In this document: positions 31,995-45,030 of the stretch, in pieces | Position numbering within the stretch: position 1 is the stretch's first letter | Layout of the letters: each line of letters starts with the position of its first letter | Notes under the pieces: model-generated | What the model was told of the DNA's origin: nothing | The model's input: only the letters and a program-made list of their open reading frames with translations | Database searches by the model: none | NCBI GenBank assembly: GCA_021234155.1 | Contig: JAJEKV010000133.1 | Span: 1,514,827-1,578,826, forward strand | DNA: 64,000 nucleotides | Direction of reading: 5' to 3' | Source of the DNA: Isoetes taiwanensis | Taxonomy: Eukaryota > Streptophyta > Lycopodiopsida > Isoetales > Isoetaceae | Translations under genes and position numbers: made by a program

Positions 31995-34116
31995 TTAACA
32001 ACAAACTAGGTATCCCAACATACCTAGAAGCACCAAACCATCTGAGAAATGGAAAAGTAAGAAGACAACAAAACTGATTTCACCCAGCTTGGCGATGCCG
32101 GAGCAATTGGATAGGCTGGGTGCAGGTCAAGGAGGGCCTGCGATGGGAAAAAAAGAAGGCAAGAGAAAGGCAAAGGTAATCGCAGCCATGCTACAGAAGG
32201 AAAGGAAAGGCTGAAAAAACAACAGAGAATGGGAGGCCAAAGAGCTGAGGCGACTGATAGCAAGGTCGATCTGCAATCAAGACCCATGATAAGAACAAAA
32301 AGGGAATGGGACGGTTGACAGATCGCAGGATGCCCACAACGGATATACATTTTAAGAAACACATAGATAAGCAATCTAGGAAGGAGAGACGCAAAGATAA
32401 GAGGCAAGCACAGACAGATTTATTAAGGAATCAACTCATCAGGGCGGTACCATCGACCCATGAGGTGCAGGCACCACCCTAAGACCAATCCAATAGATGC
32501 ATGACCAAGCAATAGTACATGTGCTAGGAATTTGATGAAGTAGGAAACTCCTACTTCATCTTATGGCATAAAGCAAGAAGGGCAACCAAAAAGAATTATG
32601 CTATAAAAGACGCACCTCTCAGCTACCAACTACAAACCTAACAAACAAGTCTAAGCAACATATCTTAACATGACCCACGCCAACTAAAGGCAACAAAACC
32701 CCAAGCAACAATTTGGTCAACTATAAGTGTAACAAAAAACTCCAAGATATCCTAGGCGAAGTTGCATCCTCAACAACAAATTTCCAAGGCATCGAAGGTC
32801 AGAAGGATTCAAAGACTTCGCCTCGATTCCAGGGTTTTCTCCTCGCTTCCAAGGTCCAAAAACATCGTCAACAATAAAAATAGAAAATACTTCTCATCCG
32901 TGAGTTGATATCCACAATGTCTCAACAATAAAAAACCAATTGACCAACCAATACATCCACACAATAAGATATTAATTTTAAATTAACTGACCAATCAATA
33001 TATCCATAAAATAAGATATTAATTTTATAAGCTAAATCATTATTTTATCGTGGTTACTTTTATAGAAACCTATCAAAAAAGTAAAACCTGTACACAGACG
33101 CAGTCACCTCCCATGGATCCGAGCTGCTCAAAAATGGCGACCCACTCACTCGAAGCAATTTGAAAAACCTAGAGAATATGAAATGCATTGCCGCTCCCAA
33201 AGAATCGAGGTAAAAGGCCTGGAATCCAACCCAAATTTGTTCGCCAACTATCAGCAAAAAGCATGATACCCCAACTCCAAAATCCACAAGCAATCATCAG
33301 CATCTCAAAATTAGTAATGAAAGGGAGGAAGGAACAAAGCAATTTATGAAACAAGGTGCAAACCTCAAAAGACAAACTGACCAGGGAAGTCGTCCATAGC
33401 CATCCATCTTCAAAACTGCATGACAAGCATATCCGACACCAACACCACCTATAAGGGCAGTTTTTAGGTTGCAGATAAACACAAGCAATCAAGGCTGGGT
33501 CCCAATGCATATGGCAAAAGCTGAAGATCATGCCAGAACCAGCAAGATATGCTGATGTTGGACTCCCAACTCCAGCCCATCCAAACCCAAGAAACCACCA
33601 AACGAGGAAGCAATTTAGGATTTTGGAAAAAATTGCTCAACGAAGGCTATGGATCCGCTAACAGTGAGGATTACAAACTGTGCCAGAAAAGCTTGTGCAT
33701 TGATGTGGAATTAAGAGGGAGATGATTTAGTAGTTAGTAGAAACTAAAGAAATTGCATAGAGAAGAAGGAGAAATCTAGCTAATGAGAATGGTTGATATA
33801 GGAATACTCCGTACAACAAAGAATTCAGCTCAGAGGAAACGTCGGTGAAGGAAAGAAGCAAGCAATAGAGTCTAATAGATGAAAAAGCCAAAACGAGAGC
33901 CTGCGCTATAGAAAGCACAGGCCACAGAAAGAGCGGATCCAAAACTGGCGTGGCGCCAAAACAGAGGTCCCCTTCCCTAGAATGGTGGTTCTCTTCTATA
34001 TAAGAAGAGAACCATGGCATTCATGATCGTGTATCTTGCAGGTTCGTTGCAGGTTCATCACCTTAGCGTATATGACATATTTAACAAAATTTGGACTTAT
34101 TCAAATCTAGTAAATA
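31995..34116. other. Non-coding stretch, no recognised gene
   Basis: Minus-strand frames of 60-127 codons (for example 32,024-32,407, 33,169-33,531 and 33,727-34,020) are rich in hydrophobic residues. They lack domains and look like chance readings of purine-rich plus-strand sequence. Confidence 0.4.
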
Positions 34117-34144
34117 CTAGTTATGGAGCCCGGCGTTGCCGGGC
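34117..34144 (-). mobile_element. Helitron 3' terminus
   Basis: On the minus strand GCCCGGC-aac-GCCGGGC (34,128-34,144) is followed by TCCATAA and CTAG, then T (34,117-34,120 plus target base). This is the same architecture as at 9.45 and 13.15 kb. The flank adds a CTAGTA-aa-TACTAG palindrome (34,107-34,120). The body would lie to the right; the 5' end was not located. Confidence 0.7.
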
Positions 34145-34942
34145 GTAACTACAATTTTATTGTAAAATTATATGAATAAGTTGTAGGATTTAGGAACATA
34201 TGTAGTGTTGTCAATGATGCTCCTTTTAACTTATTGTCCAAGTTGGATGTTAGATTTACAACCTATTGAAAGGTCAAACAATTGGAAGTATTGAAATTCA
34301 GCCACTCTATTTTTTTTATGACATTTGAATCCATGCAATATTTTTCTTGACTGTAAAATGACAATTGCATCTGCTTGTATATTGAGATCTCACATCTCTA
34401 CTAAACAACTGCTAAGGCAAGTAACCTGATATGTACTCCATCTGACATTAACATGCACAGTGGCACATTCGTGGAATAACATTTAGTCTCATGACCTATT
34501 GGTCTCCGTGGACGTTAAAAAAAACTATTCTCTGATATTAAAATGGACAATGGGAGATTGGTGCAACAACCGGTCTGCAATGCAAGACTGCTGAATTATT
34601 TTTTAGTGATGATTTTTGCTGAAATCATCTAGAAGCATGCTTAGAGTAGAAACTTCAAATCGTAAGAAAGGATATATTTGGAAAGTACCAAATACTTTTA
34701 CTGCCCTAAATTTGAATTAACGTACTAAATTTGAAATAGATGCGTATCACTACAAAATCTGACATGCAGCTGTAAAGAATAGCAATAAGTAAGATGGAGA
34801 GTCACGAATTACTCCCACAGCATTTAAATTGTACAAATGATGGTAATCAAAGAAGAGGAGGAACATTTGGTGAAGCTACTTGCGAATTTAAATGCTTAAT
34901 TCTCCAACCTATTTCTATCTGAAAGCAAAGAATGATGTGAAG
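34145..34942. other. Probable Helitron body, non-coding
   Basis: AT-rich sequence without open frames of note, lying on the body side of the Helitron end. Confidence 0.35.
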
Positions 34943-35360
34943 GCAAACAACACTAAATATATAGGGCAATCTTTATTGAAGAATGACAAACTTTATTGAA
35001 ACTCCAAGCCAAAAGCAAAATACAAATGCAGAGGGGAGAATAAAGTCTCAGAGGATAATCATGATCCACTGAGTAGAACCACCAGCCTATGCATAAGACA
35101 GCACACTCAAATAGGACTCAAATATCAACTGTCGCTTGGCAGGAGCAAGCGAAGAACAATGGTATGCCTTAGCGATTCTAGCTTGCGCGTCCTGGAGGAC
35201 AACTGCAGGAGGAATATTCGAACCCTGAAAGATACACAGTCTTCTGCGCTTCCAGATGGGCCACAACAACCATCCTGATGCTAAATGAAATGCTTGGCTC
35301 CGCAACTTATTCCAAGCATCCGGATAAATAGCAAACAACACTAAATATATAGGACAATCT
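34943..35360 (-). mobile_element. 5'-truncated LINE insertion with 30-bp target duplication
   Basis: A 358-bp insert (34,973-35,330) is flanked by 30-bp direct repeats (34,943-34,972 and 35,331-35,360, starting gcaaacaacactaaatatat) with one mismatch. On the minus strand the insert ends with ttcaataaagtttgtc and a second aataaag, as in plant LINE 3' ends. It encodes the C-terminal tail of ORF2 (WLLWPIWKRRRLCIFQG) followed by a stop. This is a target-primed reverse transcription product, severely 5'-truncated. Confidence 0.85.
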
Positions 35361-35462
35361 GAAACACCAAACATTTATACATTTATCTGAGAAGGCAAAA
35401 CAACACTAAATATATGGGACAATCGAAACACCAAACATTTATACATTGTGGGACAACTAATC
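35336..35462. repeat. 65-bp tandem of the LINE target sequence
   Basis: The host sequence caacactaaatatat...gacaatc...accaaacatttatacatt is repeated at 35,336 and 35,401. The LINE therefore inserted into or beside a pre-existing tandem. Confidence 0.75.
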
Positions 35463-38261
35463 TAGGCGTTGAGAGATAAACAATCAAGCTAAAGGCAACT
35501 AATGTGTAAGCTGCTCAAATAGAAAAGAAATTATGTCTTTGCTTTCGATCCGCATTAACATATGCAATCTTTGCATCTATGCGGCGGCAATTTTGTATTC
35601 TATCTGGCATTAACATGGAGTGGCAGCTTGGTGCAATACCATTTTGACTATGCAGGCCCGACAACACTCCCAAGTAGTTCCACGAACAATCAAACAACCT
35701 CAGAAATAGAACTCCTCCAAGGAGAAAGACCCAACAAAATGTTTGTTTGAGAATAGAGGCAATCACTGAATTGTTTTCTTGTGATAATGTTTTATGTAAT
35801 TTCTCATTTGAATGCCTGCACGGAAGCCCTCATCTTCTTGAACATTTTACCTGAAAACCAAGCACGTCAACATAAGCTCTTGGTATCTCTAACTTCTGGC
35901 CCGCTAGTTCAAAGAGAGGAAGTTTGATAAACAAAGGAAAGAATTGATGTTCGAAAGAGAGAACTTACCTAGCTAATGTTGAATGTATAAACTTATCCCC
36001 ATGAACAGATATGCTGCTAAAGCATTTCAACGTGTAGATAGATGGCTAATTGCAACTCGGCAAGACATGGCTAAGAGAAATCATGCCTCATAGAAATCAT
36101 TCTAGTAAATGTTAAGTGTCATCCATGCCATAGAAAGAACCTTGGCGATGATGACTTACCGCAGACTCACATAAGACAGGAGCTTTAGGCTCATGATAGT
36201 TATATGAAGAGAGGAGTTGAAAGTTCGCAATTGAATGAAATAACAACGAATCTGGACTGATATAATACGATATGAATCAACAAATGATAGTAAATATGGG
36301 CGAAGAAGAAGCTATAACCCATGAAAGGTTGCTCCAATGGACCTGCTCCATGATCTCTAGTTTCGTGATATAGTATCACATGCAACCTGCAAAGAAAGGA
36401 ACTTTAATTTTTATGGGCTGAGAAATATACCTAGTTTTTTTAATCTATTCTATTCTATTCTATTCTATTCCTTGAGGAATCAATTGAACTCTAACATCCA
36501 CATAGTGCAGTAGCCTATCCTTCGAGATGGAGATGTGGTGGGACTTCATACCTGCAGAACATTCAAGTGATTGTCTCAAGGTAAATTAAGTGATTGTCTC
36601 AAGGCATGTCTCAAACACCATGGTCTATGCCATACATTTATGACATACTATGTTTATTGGTTTCATTCCTTATTCGAAAGCCATTATGAACTGAGAAATG
36701 CATGAATCACAGCTACAATTGATCAAATTTTATGCAAGCCAGAACCAAAAAAACTAATATATGTGCATACCCAACATGCCAGGTGACATAATTCTTGAGC
36801 ACTAAAGAATAGAATGTAGCAGTACTTATCTGAATGTTTTGTATGCATTTATAGCAAGCTATTCTTGCCCAAAGATAGAGAGTCATATAGGTCTGGTTAT
36901 GGCAATACATACTAAAACTGATTTAGTTCTATAAGAGTTGCACGTTTAAAATCCAGGGTATAATACTAAAAGCTTTAGCATATAATCTAGATGGCAATAC
37001 AAAGAATGTTAGACAGCCAAATTCTACCTAGAATTAGATGTCTAATTCTAGCATGATTCCATGGCCAGGACCATAGACTATGCTATATAAGGATGTAAAG
37101 AGAATTTTCTTTGAAAATATACCTTTTTGCCTGGATCCCTCCATTCATAGGTTGTAATCCTGGTTTTACATTCACCCATGAAGTCATTGCTCAGAATTAT
37201 GAAGAAAGTGGACTCTGCAAAGGAAGCACTCATCAGGCAAGAATGAAAACTGGTCTTTCCCTCATGAACTGAGTTGTGCAAAACAGCGAATTGGAGGATG
37301 AAATTGTATGCCTCTCTATCTATGCATTGTGGCGCCCTACACAATATCCAACCAGGATACTATCCACGCTAAAGCACAAATTGTCTACTCAGACTTCTTG
37401 AAGGGGGCAATATTTCAAATTTAAAATAAAAAAAATGTGGTGGATATGACAGGATGATCTCGAAGATCTAAATGGAAGCCTACACTTATAAGAAGCAAAA
37501 ATATTGGATCATATTTTTCCCTTGCCAAATGGATAGCAGTAATAGAATGCTTTACCAGATTTTTTGCCGATGTAGTGCGCATTGACCATGCATTTGAAAG
37601 ACTTGAAAGCATGTACATCTCAACCACAAACGAATCTGCAACATAATGCTAAACCATAATGAATCTATGAATGTCAATGCAGAAGAAAGTATCAATAGAT
37701 CATGTCTGTAATAAAGGTTTAAAAATTGCCTACTGAGTAAAGCTATAAGAATATATCAAAGCCTAGATTCATATTATCAAAAAAAAATTGGCAATGTTAC
37801 CGAATTGAATATCTTACATTCTTTGTACTGCGAACAGTGCTCAACATATATATGAATAAAACCATTCTCTTCTGCATCCTTGCGATGAAAGCAGTTGACA
37901 TCAGAGATCTACAGAGATCAGAATATGTAACTTTTTGAACAACAGGATTTGACCTTAGCAATAAAAACCAACAAACCATAAAATTCCCATAAAATGCTGA
38001 GCTCTTCAGCAATCATGGCATGCATGCCACGATGCAGCCAGAAAGGGAAACTCAACCTGAGCATGCTAGATCGGATAAGGTATGCTCACAGGAAGTCCAA
38101 AAAGAAAGTGGAAATCATACGAAAAGATAATATTTTATTTTTGGAACGTCGGATGTCTTTCCCGGCATCTAAACACAAAAATCTTAGGAAATCGACTTAA
38201 AAAAAAACCAAAAACTTTTTCCACCACCCCAACCGGAAAATCCCAAATTAACAAGATTGAT
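35463..38261. other. Non-coding stretch with a TATTC microsatellite
   Basis: A (TATTC)n tract of about five units occurs at 36,444-36,470. Open frames are 60-90 codons without recognised motifs, and no gene is supported. Confidence 0.4.
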
Positions 38262-39030
38262 ACTTCACGAATCTCATAATAAGATTATATATATTTTTAA
38301 CTCTTATTGATTTTAATAATTTGTCTTAACTTAGATCAAAAGTATGATGGTTATTAAAGTATAAAATTGCTTTCTAAACTAATTTTCACTTTAATCTATT
38401 TACACTTAAATTTCCATCTAAGAAAAGCTCTATATAATTAAATGTTATTTTTCAAAATACTTAAAGAAACTTTTAGACTGAAATTAATTAAATGATTACA
38501 CTTATGCTTTAACAAAAAAAAAAGAAAAAACTTTATGATTGAATAATTTTCAATACATTTTCATCTATTTATAGTTATAATTAAAACGTTAACTTTATCA
38601 TTTAATTAATTTCAAACTAATTTTTTTCTTAAAGTGCTTTTAAAAAGTGTTAAAGCTTGTAAATTGTGAAATTCTCATAATAATTTTAAGTCATCGCTTA
38701 TCAAACCATCATATTTCATTTAGAAATTATCATGATTATTAAATATTAAATATGTTAAATCACTGAAAATTGAAATTTTATATTCTTGAAATGTCTAATT
38801 CTAAATAGATTCAAGTGAAAATTAGTTTTAAATGCAATTCTATGCTTTGATAATTGTTACGTTTTAATTTAAGGATAAACTTATATAATTAAAACTTATA
38901 AATAATATAATAATCAAGAAGAATTAAACAATACATATATTCTTATAATGGCATCCTTGAAGTGCTATCTATTAAATCTGAATAAGTCCAAGTTTTATTG
39001 AATATATCATTAATGCTGAGGACAACATTA
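38262..39030. mobile_element. AT-rich foldback element, copy 1
   Basis: A long palindromic element. The left arm starts acttcacgaatctcataat and contains tttctaaactaattttcac; the right arm carries its inverse and ends ggcatccttgaagtgctat. gaaattaattaaatgatta near 38,480 and atcatttaattaatttc near 38,600 flank the centre. It matches 39,785-40,534 in direct orientation. It is non-coding. Confidence 0.75.
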
Positions 39031-39034
39031 TCTT

Positions 39035-39780
39035 AAGGAGGGGAGAATGTGACGCTCCCCAGAAATATATGCTATAAATACGTATATTTTTGGGCCACGT
39101 CACTGTATAAGTCTATTTGAGTAGCCTTGTACGCCATTGAGGGTGGAAAAGGGACATGTTTGTCTCATAAAGTTTTGGATGAACTCCATGCTGTTTGAGT
39201 GCAAATTAGCGAGGAAGAGAAGGTCTCTATGCTTCACAATAGTTTGCCAAATTCTTTAGAAGATCATCAATTTGGAGGGGAGGCTTTCTTGCTACTTTTG
39301 ATAAAGCTTTGCATGTGTCGAGGTTGAGGCCATTCGTCAATAGTAATCCAAGCCTCATCTTTCCCATACTCTCATGATAGCTGATACTTGCTTCAAGTTC
39401 TGGCAGGAAAAAACACATAAATTGGTTCTATCGATCCAGCGAACAATCCACATTAAAAAATTCAATGCTCTAATTTCAAAAAAAGATCAGCAGGGCCGAA
39501 AAATAAGCTGCAACACTCAATCCGGAGCTCCAAAAGCGGCTTACGATACTAATTTGAAAGAATTTAAGACAGAAGAGAGGTCTATGTTTGAAAATACCAA
39601 TGGATGGGATTTAATACGGTGTATAGGGTCAATCCAGTCCGTTGAAACATGTCTTAAATGGAGAGCAAAAATAGGACGGAAGATGGGCGGCTAAGATGTG
39701 CCCCCGTGGAAAAGGAAGATTCAATCCGAGCCTTTTGTTGGGGTCCACTAGGATGAATTTGGGTTGACACGTAGAGAAGA
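39035..39780 (+). mobile_element. Ty3/gypsy-type polypurine tract and 3' LTR remnant
   Basis: aaggaggggagaa (39,035-39,047) followed by TGTGACGCTCCCC (from 39,048) matches the typical plant gypsy polypurine tract and LTR start. The preceding gaggacaacattatcttaa resembles the end of the gypsy polyprotein region. No second LTR and no pol domains were found. The LTR right end is not determined, and the coordinate given is where foldback copy 2 begins. Frames within are unrecognised. Confidence 0.6.
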
Positions 39781-39784
39781 TGTT

Positions 39785-40534
39785 ATTCAAATCTAATAAA
39801 TGTACTTCAAGGATGCCATGATAATATTATATGTATTTTTAGCTCTTATTGATTTTAATAATTTGTTAAATATGATACTAAAGTTTAAAGTTGCTTTCTA
39901 AACTAATTCTTCGTTCCATCTATTTAGAATTACATTTTCATCTAAGATAACCCTGTATAATTAAAAATGCTATTTTTTTTTAAATATTTAAAGAAAGTTT
40001 TAGATTGAAATTAATTAAATGATTACGTTTATGTTTAATAAATAATGAATAGTTTATTATTGATTAAATGTCAATATATTTTATTTCATCAATAATAAAT
40101 TATTCAATAGTTATTATTAAACCAATAACTTTATATCATTTAATTAATTTCAACCTAAAACTTTCCTTAAAGTATTTCTAAAAGTGTAAAAGTTTATAAA
40201 TTATGAAATTCTAATAATAGTTTTAAGTCAATCGCTTATCAAACCATCAGATTTCATTTAATTATCATGATTGCTAAATCTTGAATTTGTTAAATCACTA
40301 AAAATTGAAATTTTTATATTCTTGAAATGTCTAATTCTAAATAGATTCAAATTAAAATTAGTTTGGAAATCAAGTTTATTCTTTGATAACCATTATAGTT
40401 TTAATTTAAAGATAAACTTATAAAAATTATAACAATCAAGAAGAATCAATCAATACATATATTTTTATAATGGCATTCTTGAAGTGTTATCTACTAAATC
40501 TGAATAAGTCCAAATTTTGTTGAATATGTCATGA
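39785..40534. mobile_element. AT-rich foldback element, copy 2
   Basis: The left arm runs ttattcaaatctaataaatg then acttcaaggatgccat. The right arm is its inverse, ending atggcattcttgaagtgtta and then ctactaaatctgaataagtc. It shares extensive direct similarity with copy 1 over its whole length. About 740 bp, non-coding, with a central small palindrome around 40,080-40,120. Confidence 0.8.
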
Positions 40535-41781
40535 AGACTATAGTCAAAATTGAAGCTTTCCCATCTGCTCCGTCCAATTTGAGGAACTAGATTTTGATCT
40601 GGAGGTGTGGAACTTGGTTACTTTTCAGTCAACATGAATTCATTCATATGTATGTCTTTAGATTCTTCCTATAGCAGGACACAAGAACACAATTTGCTAT
40701 TTGATCTTCCTCAAGCCTATACTGCTTAATGTCTTCCAAATTCGAAATGGAGTTTGAGAGGAACATGGGTTATAGAACAGATTGCTTCTAGGTAGTTGGT
40801 CTAGAATGGTGATACGGCCAATGAGGCTCTTAAGGAAGATATTGTTTTTGCCTCTAGATCCCAGCCTGCAGCAAACCAAATCCTGTTCTATCAGCACCAG
40901 AGGGTGGCTTTCATCCGCTATGGCAAGGGATCTAAGAAAATGAGGAAAATCTTCTCCTATCCATATTCAATTCTAAATGGAATTCTACTATGCAACTTGA
41001 TGGGTCTTTCATAGACTGTATAGACTTCCATTTAGCAAGAGTGAAGCTCTTGTGAACCTCTCCTGGGAGTTTTCGATTCTTCCTTTTGCATCTGAGAGTA
41101 GTTAGAATAGCATCAATGCAGTAGTTTGTTGTGTATCATCGAAATTTGTTGAGCAAGAGACGTGGTTGTTTACTCCTCAGTCATTTGGAGTTGCTGCATG
41201 CTTGCAAGACAAGACAGAGACAATGCAGGTATATATGTTCATATTTTCAAACTGACATATGATCTCTTCCATCTAAAACAAGGATATTATATTTAGTATG
41301 CTTTTCTAGATACAGGTGTGCACTGTAGAAGATGTGTACTGCAGGATTTAAATACTTTGAAAAACTGGGAGGCATTGTAAAAATGGAATGCATGTAGATT
41401 GGATTGAACCATCATTCAATTAAATTGGGATTATGTCTTAATTTTGGGATAAATTTTATATTGCACTTTTTTAGTAACTGTTAAATTCACTTTTTTAGTA
41501 ACTTTGTTGCCCTTAGACTAGAATAGACGTTAACATATAATCACACACGGGAATATAAACTCACACCTTAACTTCAAATTACAAAATCATATATCATGGA
41601 ACTCAAGTAGTACACAACTTTTATTAACTGTAGAAAAGATACATAGTAATTGTTTTTCATTTTTCCACTAGCATCCCCAAGGATATGAGAACCTTATTCC
41701 TTACATCACGAGGTATTGTAACTCTCATTTGTTTTACTAGGAATAGTTTTGGAGTCCACGAGTACAATACGGTTTCAATGT
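40535..41781. other. Non-coding stretch, nothing recognised
   Basis: Only short frames occur. A LINE-like texture on the minus strand at 40.6-41.0 kb could not be confirmed by any motif. Confidence 0.35.
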
Positions 41782-43960
41782 CTAGCCAAAGATCGGGATC
41801 ACTTGGATTTCTCCTCCACCTCTTTGTCCAACAATCAATATCTTTCTTTTATCGGTGACATTACTCAACCGATGTCTTGGACACCACCATTCCACGCGCA
41901 CCTTATTGAAGTTAACATCACCTTCTTCTTTGCAAATATCCGAGATAGTCCATCCCAACCCCTTTGGATAGGTCTCTAGATCCTTTGGTTTTACTACTAC
42001 AAATTGGTTGCACTCCACGTCGATTAGAAGGTTCATAAGAATCCATGCCTAGATATTTTGGCCTATCCTTCTGGCGGGACCAACATAGTGTTTATCAGAT
42101 TGAGGAGGAGCATATGCCTTCACAATGCTACTAATGGTACCATCATCTTCGGCGGACCCGACTAATGTTTTCCACTTACTTTTAGGGAACCACCCTTCTT
42201 TGACTCTTCCCGAGGAGGATGTGTCTACCTCATCCAACAAGTTGATCACCTTCTTCCAATAATCTATCAATGCACGATTAGTGTCATGAATTAGTTTGCC
42301 AATGCTTGATGTAGTCATTGATGCCATCCTTAGTCAATCCCAATTGCTTGACTTCTTGATTGGTTTTAGAGCTTTTGGTTGACCGGGAGGTATCATAGGC
42401 TTGCCATTTGCATCCTGGCATGAAATTTCGCCCCCACCTCTCCACTTCTCCTCGAAAGGTCTCATTTTCCATTGCATGATTGGAATCCCTTCTCTCACCC
42501 AAAAGTGAATTGAAGAGGTCTAGAATGACCTTCCATGTGAGAGCATAACCATCCACAAAACTCTTCCAATCAGGCACTTCTTCTATGATAGATCCTATAG
42601 GAGATGGATTTGTACATCCATGAAATATTTCCAATAGCCTGGGAAAGTTGGTAGCTAATGCATTTGTCTCAATACATGACTATATTTTTCCAAACAATGC
42701 ATCCACATCCTCATGAGTAATAATGGGGCATTAGGAACCCCAAATTGACTCTTTCAAAACACCCACATTTGTTAAGTAGGATAGGAAAGAAAACATCCAC
42801 CTGTTCTTATTTTGACCAAACACAATTATCTAGTTGCAAAGAGGAACTTTGCAGGGGAGATCTCGAGGTTTAGCACGAGATGTTGAAGCTCAACATGTTC
42901 ATTAGGTCCATTCCTCCTAAATCTTGCCTTGCTAAACTTTTCAATACTATTGGGGTTCCATCCAACAATGCACTATGTAGTGCGGCTAGTAGGATCCTGT
43001 GGGTGACCATTGTAACCCTTCTCATAGTTTCTTAAACACCTCATGATACTCCCCAATGTGAAAATCTGGACCATCACTCCACAACTCTAAACCTAAATGG
43101 CCATAATGGTTGGGAACATGCAATATTGCCCGATCATTGAATCTACACAAGGGTATGATCTTCCACATGACTTAGAATGTATTTTGAATTGTGGAAGACA
43201 AGTCTTGTTGGTCCATTTTATCATGTATAATACATAGATAGTTATTAGGTTCCATTGGGATATAAGGTCCTCCACATCCAATAAGTTGATCTACATGATA
43301 GTTGATCCGGTCATATGGTCCTTCATATGTTCCTTATCTTTGCCCTTAGACTTGGTTTGCACGGTCTTATCTAGTGTCTCCTTAACTTGGCACATAAATT
43401 ACACGGCAAAGTTGTTTGAAGTTGCTATGGTCACATGCTTGAAATGCCTATTCCATAGCCTACTAAAACTGGTTGGGATATAGAGGCCACTCCAAGTTCT
43501 AAGCAATGCATTTATTTCCTCTAATATGCTCTTCCGGGTACAATGGGATGGCAATCTCTTTTCAACAATAACTCTACCCTGTTCATCCTTCTTACTCTTT
43601 ATGTGGCATGTTTTGCATTGAAACACATATCTTTCAAATATTTCCTTTGCGGCTATGGTTCTTGAGGTAGGCCTTGCGGGCCGGTGTTCCCATGCAATGC
43701 AATTTTACTACCATTTTCATGTCTCTTTGCAGTTTGTGCCAAGAAGAGGTTGGAATTCCATGTATAGCCATCCATGCTTTTGAACATATCCACTTTCCAT
43801 TCAATGGGAATCTTTTCTTCTTTGATCTTTCATCACGAATTGCATAGCCAAATATGGTGTACATGAAATTCCTCCCCGCTATCACACTTATGTTCCTGAT
43901 ATGTAGCTCTTGCTCCCACCAACTCCTCTCGTGAACATTCTAACACAAGAAAAACAACAA
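41782..43960 (-). pseudogene. Degenerate transposon protein resembling the DUF7869 family
   Basis: Read right to left on the minus strand, a nearly continuous but frame-broken protein can be followed. It has a helix-turn-helix-like WICSKAWMAIHGIPTSSWHK (about 43,720-43,792) and a Cys pair stretch (VFQCKTCHIKSKKDEQGR). Then comes TWSGLYIPTSFSRLWNRHFK, and then YVLYMIKWTNKTCLPQFKI (about 43,190-43,240). The last corresponds to the family's DGMDQxKTxLPxF core but lacks the acidic residue. VPDWKSFVDGYALTWK (about 42,540-42,590) follows, and a C-terminal chromo-like end (VKPKDLETYPKGLGWTISDI, then VEWWCPR) at 41,782-42,036. The family is a transposon-associated group common in plants and animals. 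Assignment is from remembered motifs. It has many stops and frameshifts and is not functional. Confidence 0.5.
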
Positions 43961-44390
43961 CATTCACCTCCTCTAACCTTCATCACTTAGCCGGAGAACA
44001 ATCATAATCGGCTTGCATCTTTTGGTGGGATAATGTTTTGAAAGTTGGAAGTGGCCTCTTGCTACAGCATGTGAACATTGTTGACAATGGTTCTACATCT
44101 AAAGGAAACGTAGTTCCCCTTTGAATCTTGTCCCCTAGGCCATACAACAATAGTTGGAACCTCTAGTTGCTTCACCAAAGCTAGGCATTCTTGTTTACCA
44201 ACCCTTTTCCTTCCAATTGTCATATAATTTTGAGATTGCCACCTAACCTGTCCTCCCTAATCTTTCATCATTCTTTGCATTGATAGGATCTGCTAGAGGC
44301 AATAATCCCTTTCTCCCATCAGCCTCTCACATTTGCATGCATGGGATCTTGACCTTTTTGTTTTTCAAATCAACTCGGTATAAAGTACAA
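43961..44390. other. Probable 5' part of the decayed transposon gene
   Basis: The minus strand keeps some protein-like reading (REELVGARATYQEHKCDSG near 43,890-43,950) but cannot be followed with confidence. Confidence 0.3.
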
Positions 44391-44592
44391 TTTCCTTTCC
44401 TTTGGCATCATCCTTTTCATTTGAGGGTCTTTTCCTTTCCTTTGCCATCATCAACATCATTTGTAGTCTTTTTCCTTTCCTTTGCCATCATCAACATCAT
44501 TTTGAGGTATTTTCCTTTCCTTGGCCATCATGTTCATTAGTTGGGATTTTTCCTTGCCTTGCTCAACATCATTGGGGCTTTTTTTAGCATTT
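44391..44592. repeat. Five 40-bp tandem repeats
   Basis: TTTCCTTTCC recurs at 44,391, 44,431, 44,471 and 44,511, with a fifth diverged copy near 44,550. Units carry gccatcatcaacatcatttg. On the minus strand each unit reads as DDGKGKEKT-like, but 40 bp is not a multiple of three, so the frame changes from unit to unit. It lies upstream of the decayed minus-strand transposon gene and may derive from its N-terminal linker. Confidence 0.85.
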
Positions 44593-45030
44593 TGCATGCC
44601 ATTGACCTAGAATGCATAAAACATATAGTAAGTTAGCATATCCAAATAACCTCTCACTAACATGTTCATAAATGAAAGCCTCATATATGTCTTATTCTAT
44701 TTGATCATTCTATTTATATAAATGGGATTCCCAAGTTATTTTCCTCAACATTATATATAAATAAAACCCTCTACTTATAACCTTCTAACTTTTTTATCCT
44801 ATAATAATCTTAGCAAAACTTTTAAGGTTATTAATTATAGGTTAGCAGTTTTAAGGTTAAGAAGTTTATATAGGTTATTATAGGTTAGAAATTTTAAGGT
44901 TGGAAAGTTATTGTAGGTTAAAAAGTTTTAAGGTTAAGAACTAAGTTTTAAAGGTCACTAGCTTAACTATTAACTTATAACTTTTTAAAACTAATAACTA
45001 TAACTTATAACTTAATTTCTAAACTTTTAA
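44593..45030. repeat. AT-rich degenerate ttttaaggtta repeats
   Basis: From about 44,815 to 45,030 the phrase ttttaaggtta(agaa) and its inverse taacttataactt recur in many diverged copies. Low complexity, no gene. Confidence 0.6.

Noticed and set aside
32024-34020. Several 60-127-codon minus-strand frames with hydrophobic stretches
   Set aside because: No conserved motif, overlapping frames on the same strand, and composition explained by purine-rich plus-strand sequence.
38262-40534. Interpretation of the two AT-rich direct copies as LTRs of one retrotransposon
   Set aside because: Each copy is internally palindromic, lacks TG...CA ends, and a genuine gypsy LTR start lies between them.
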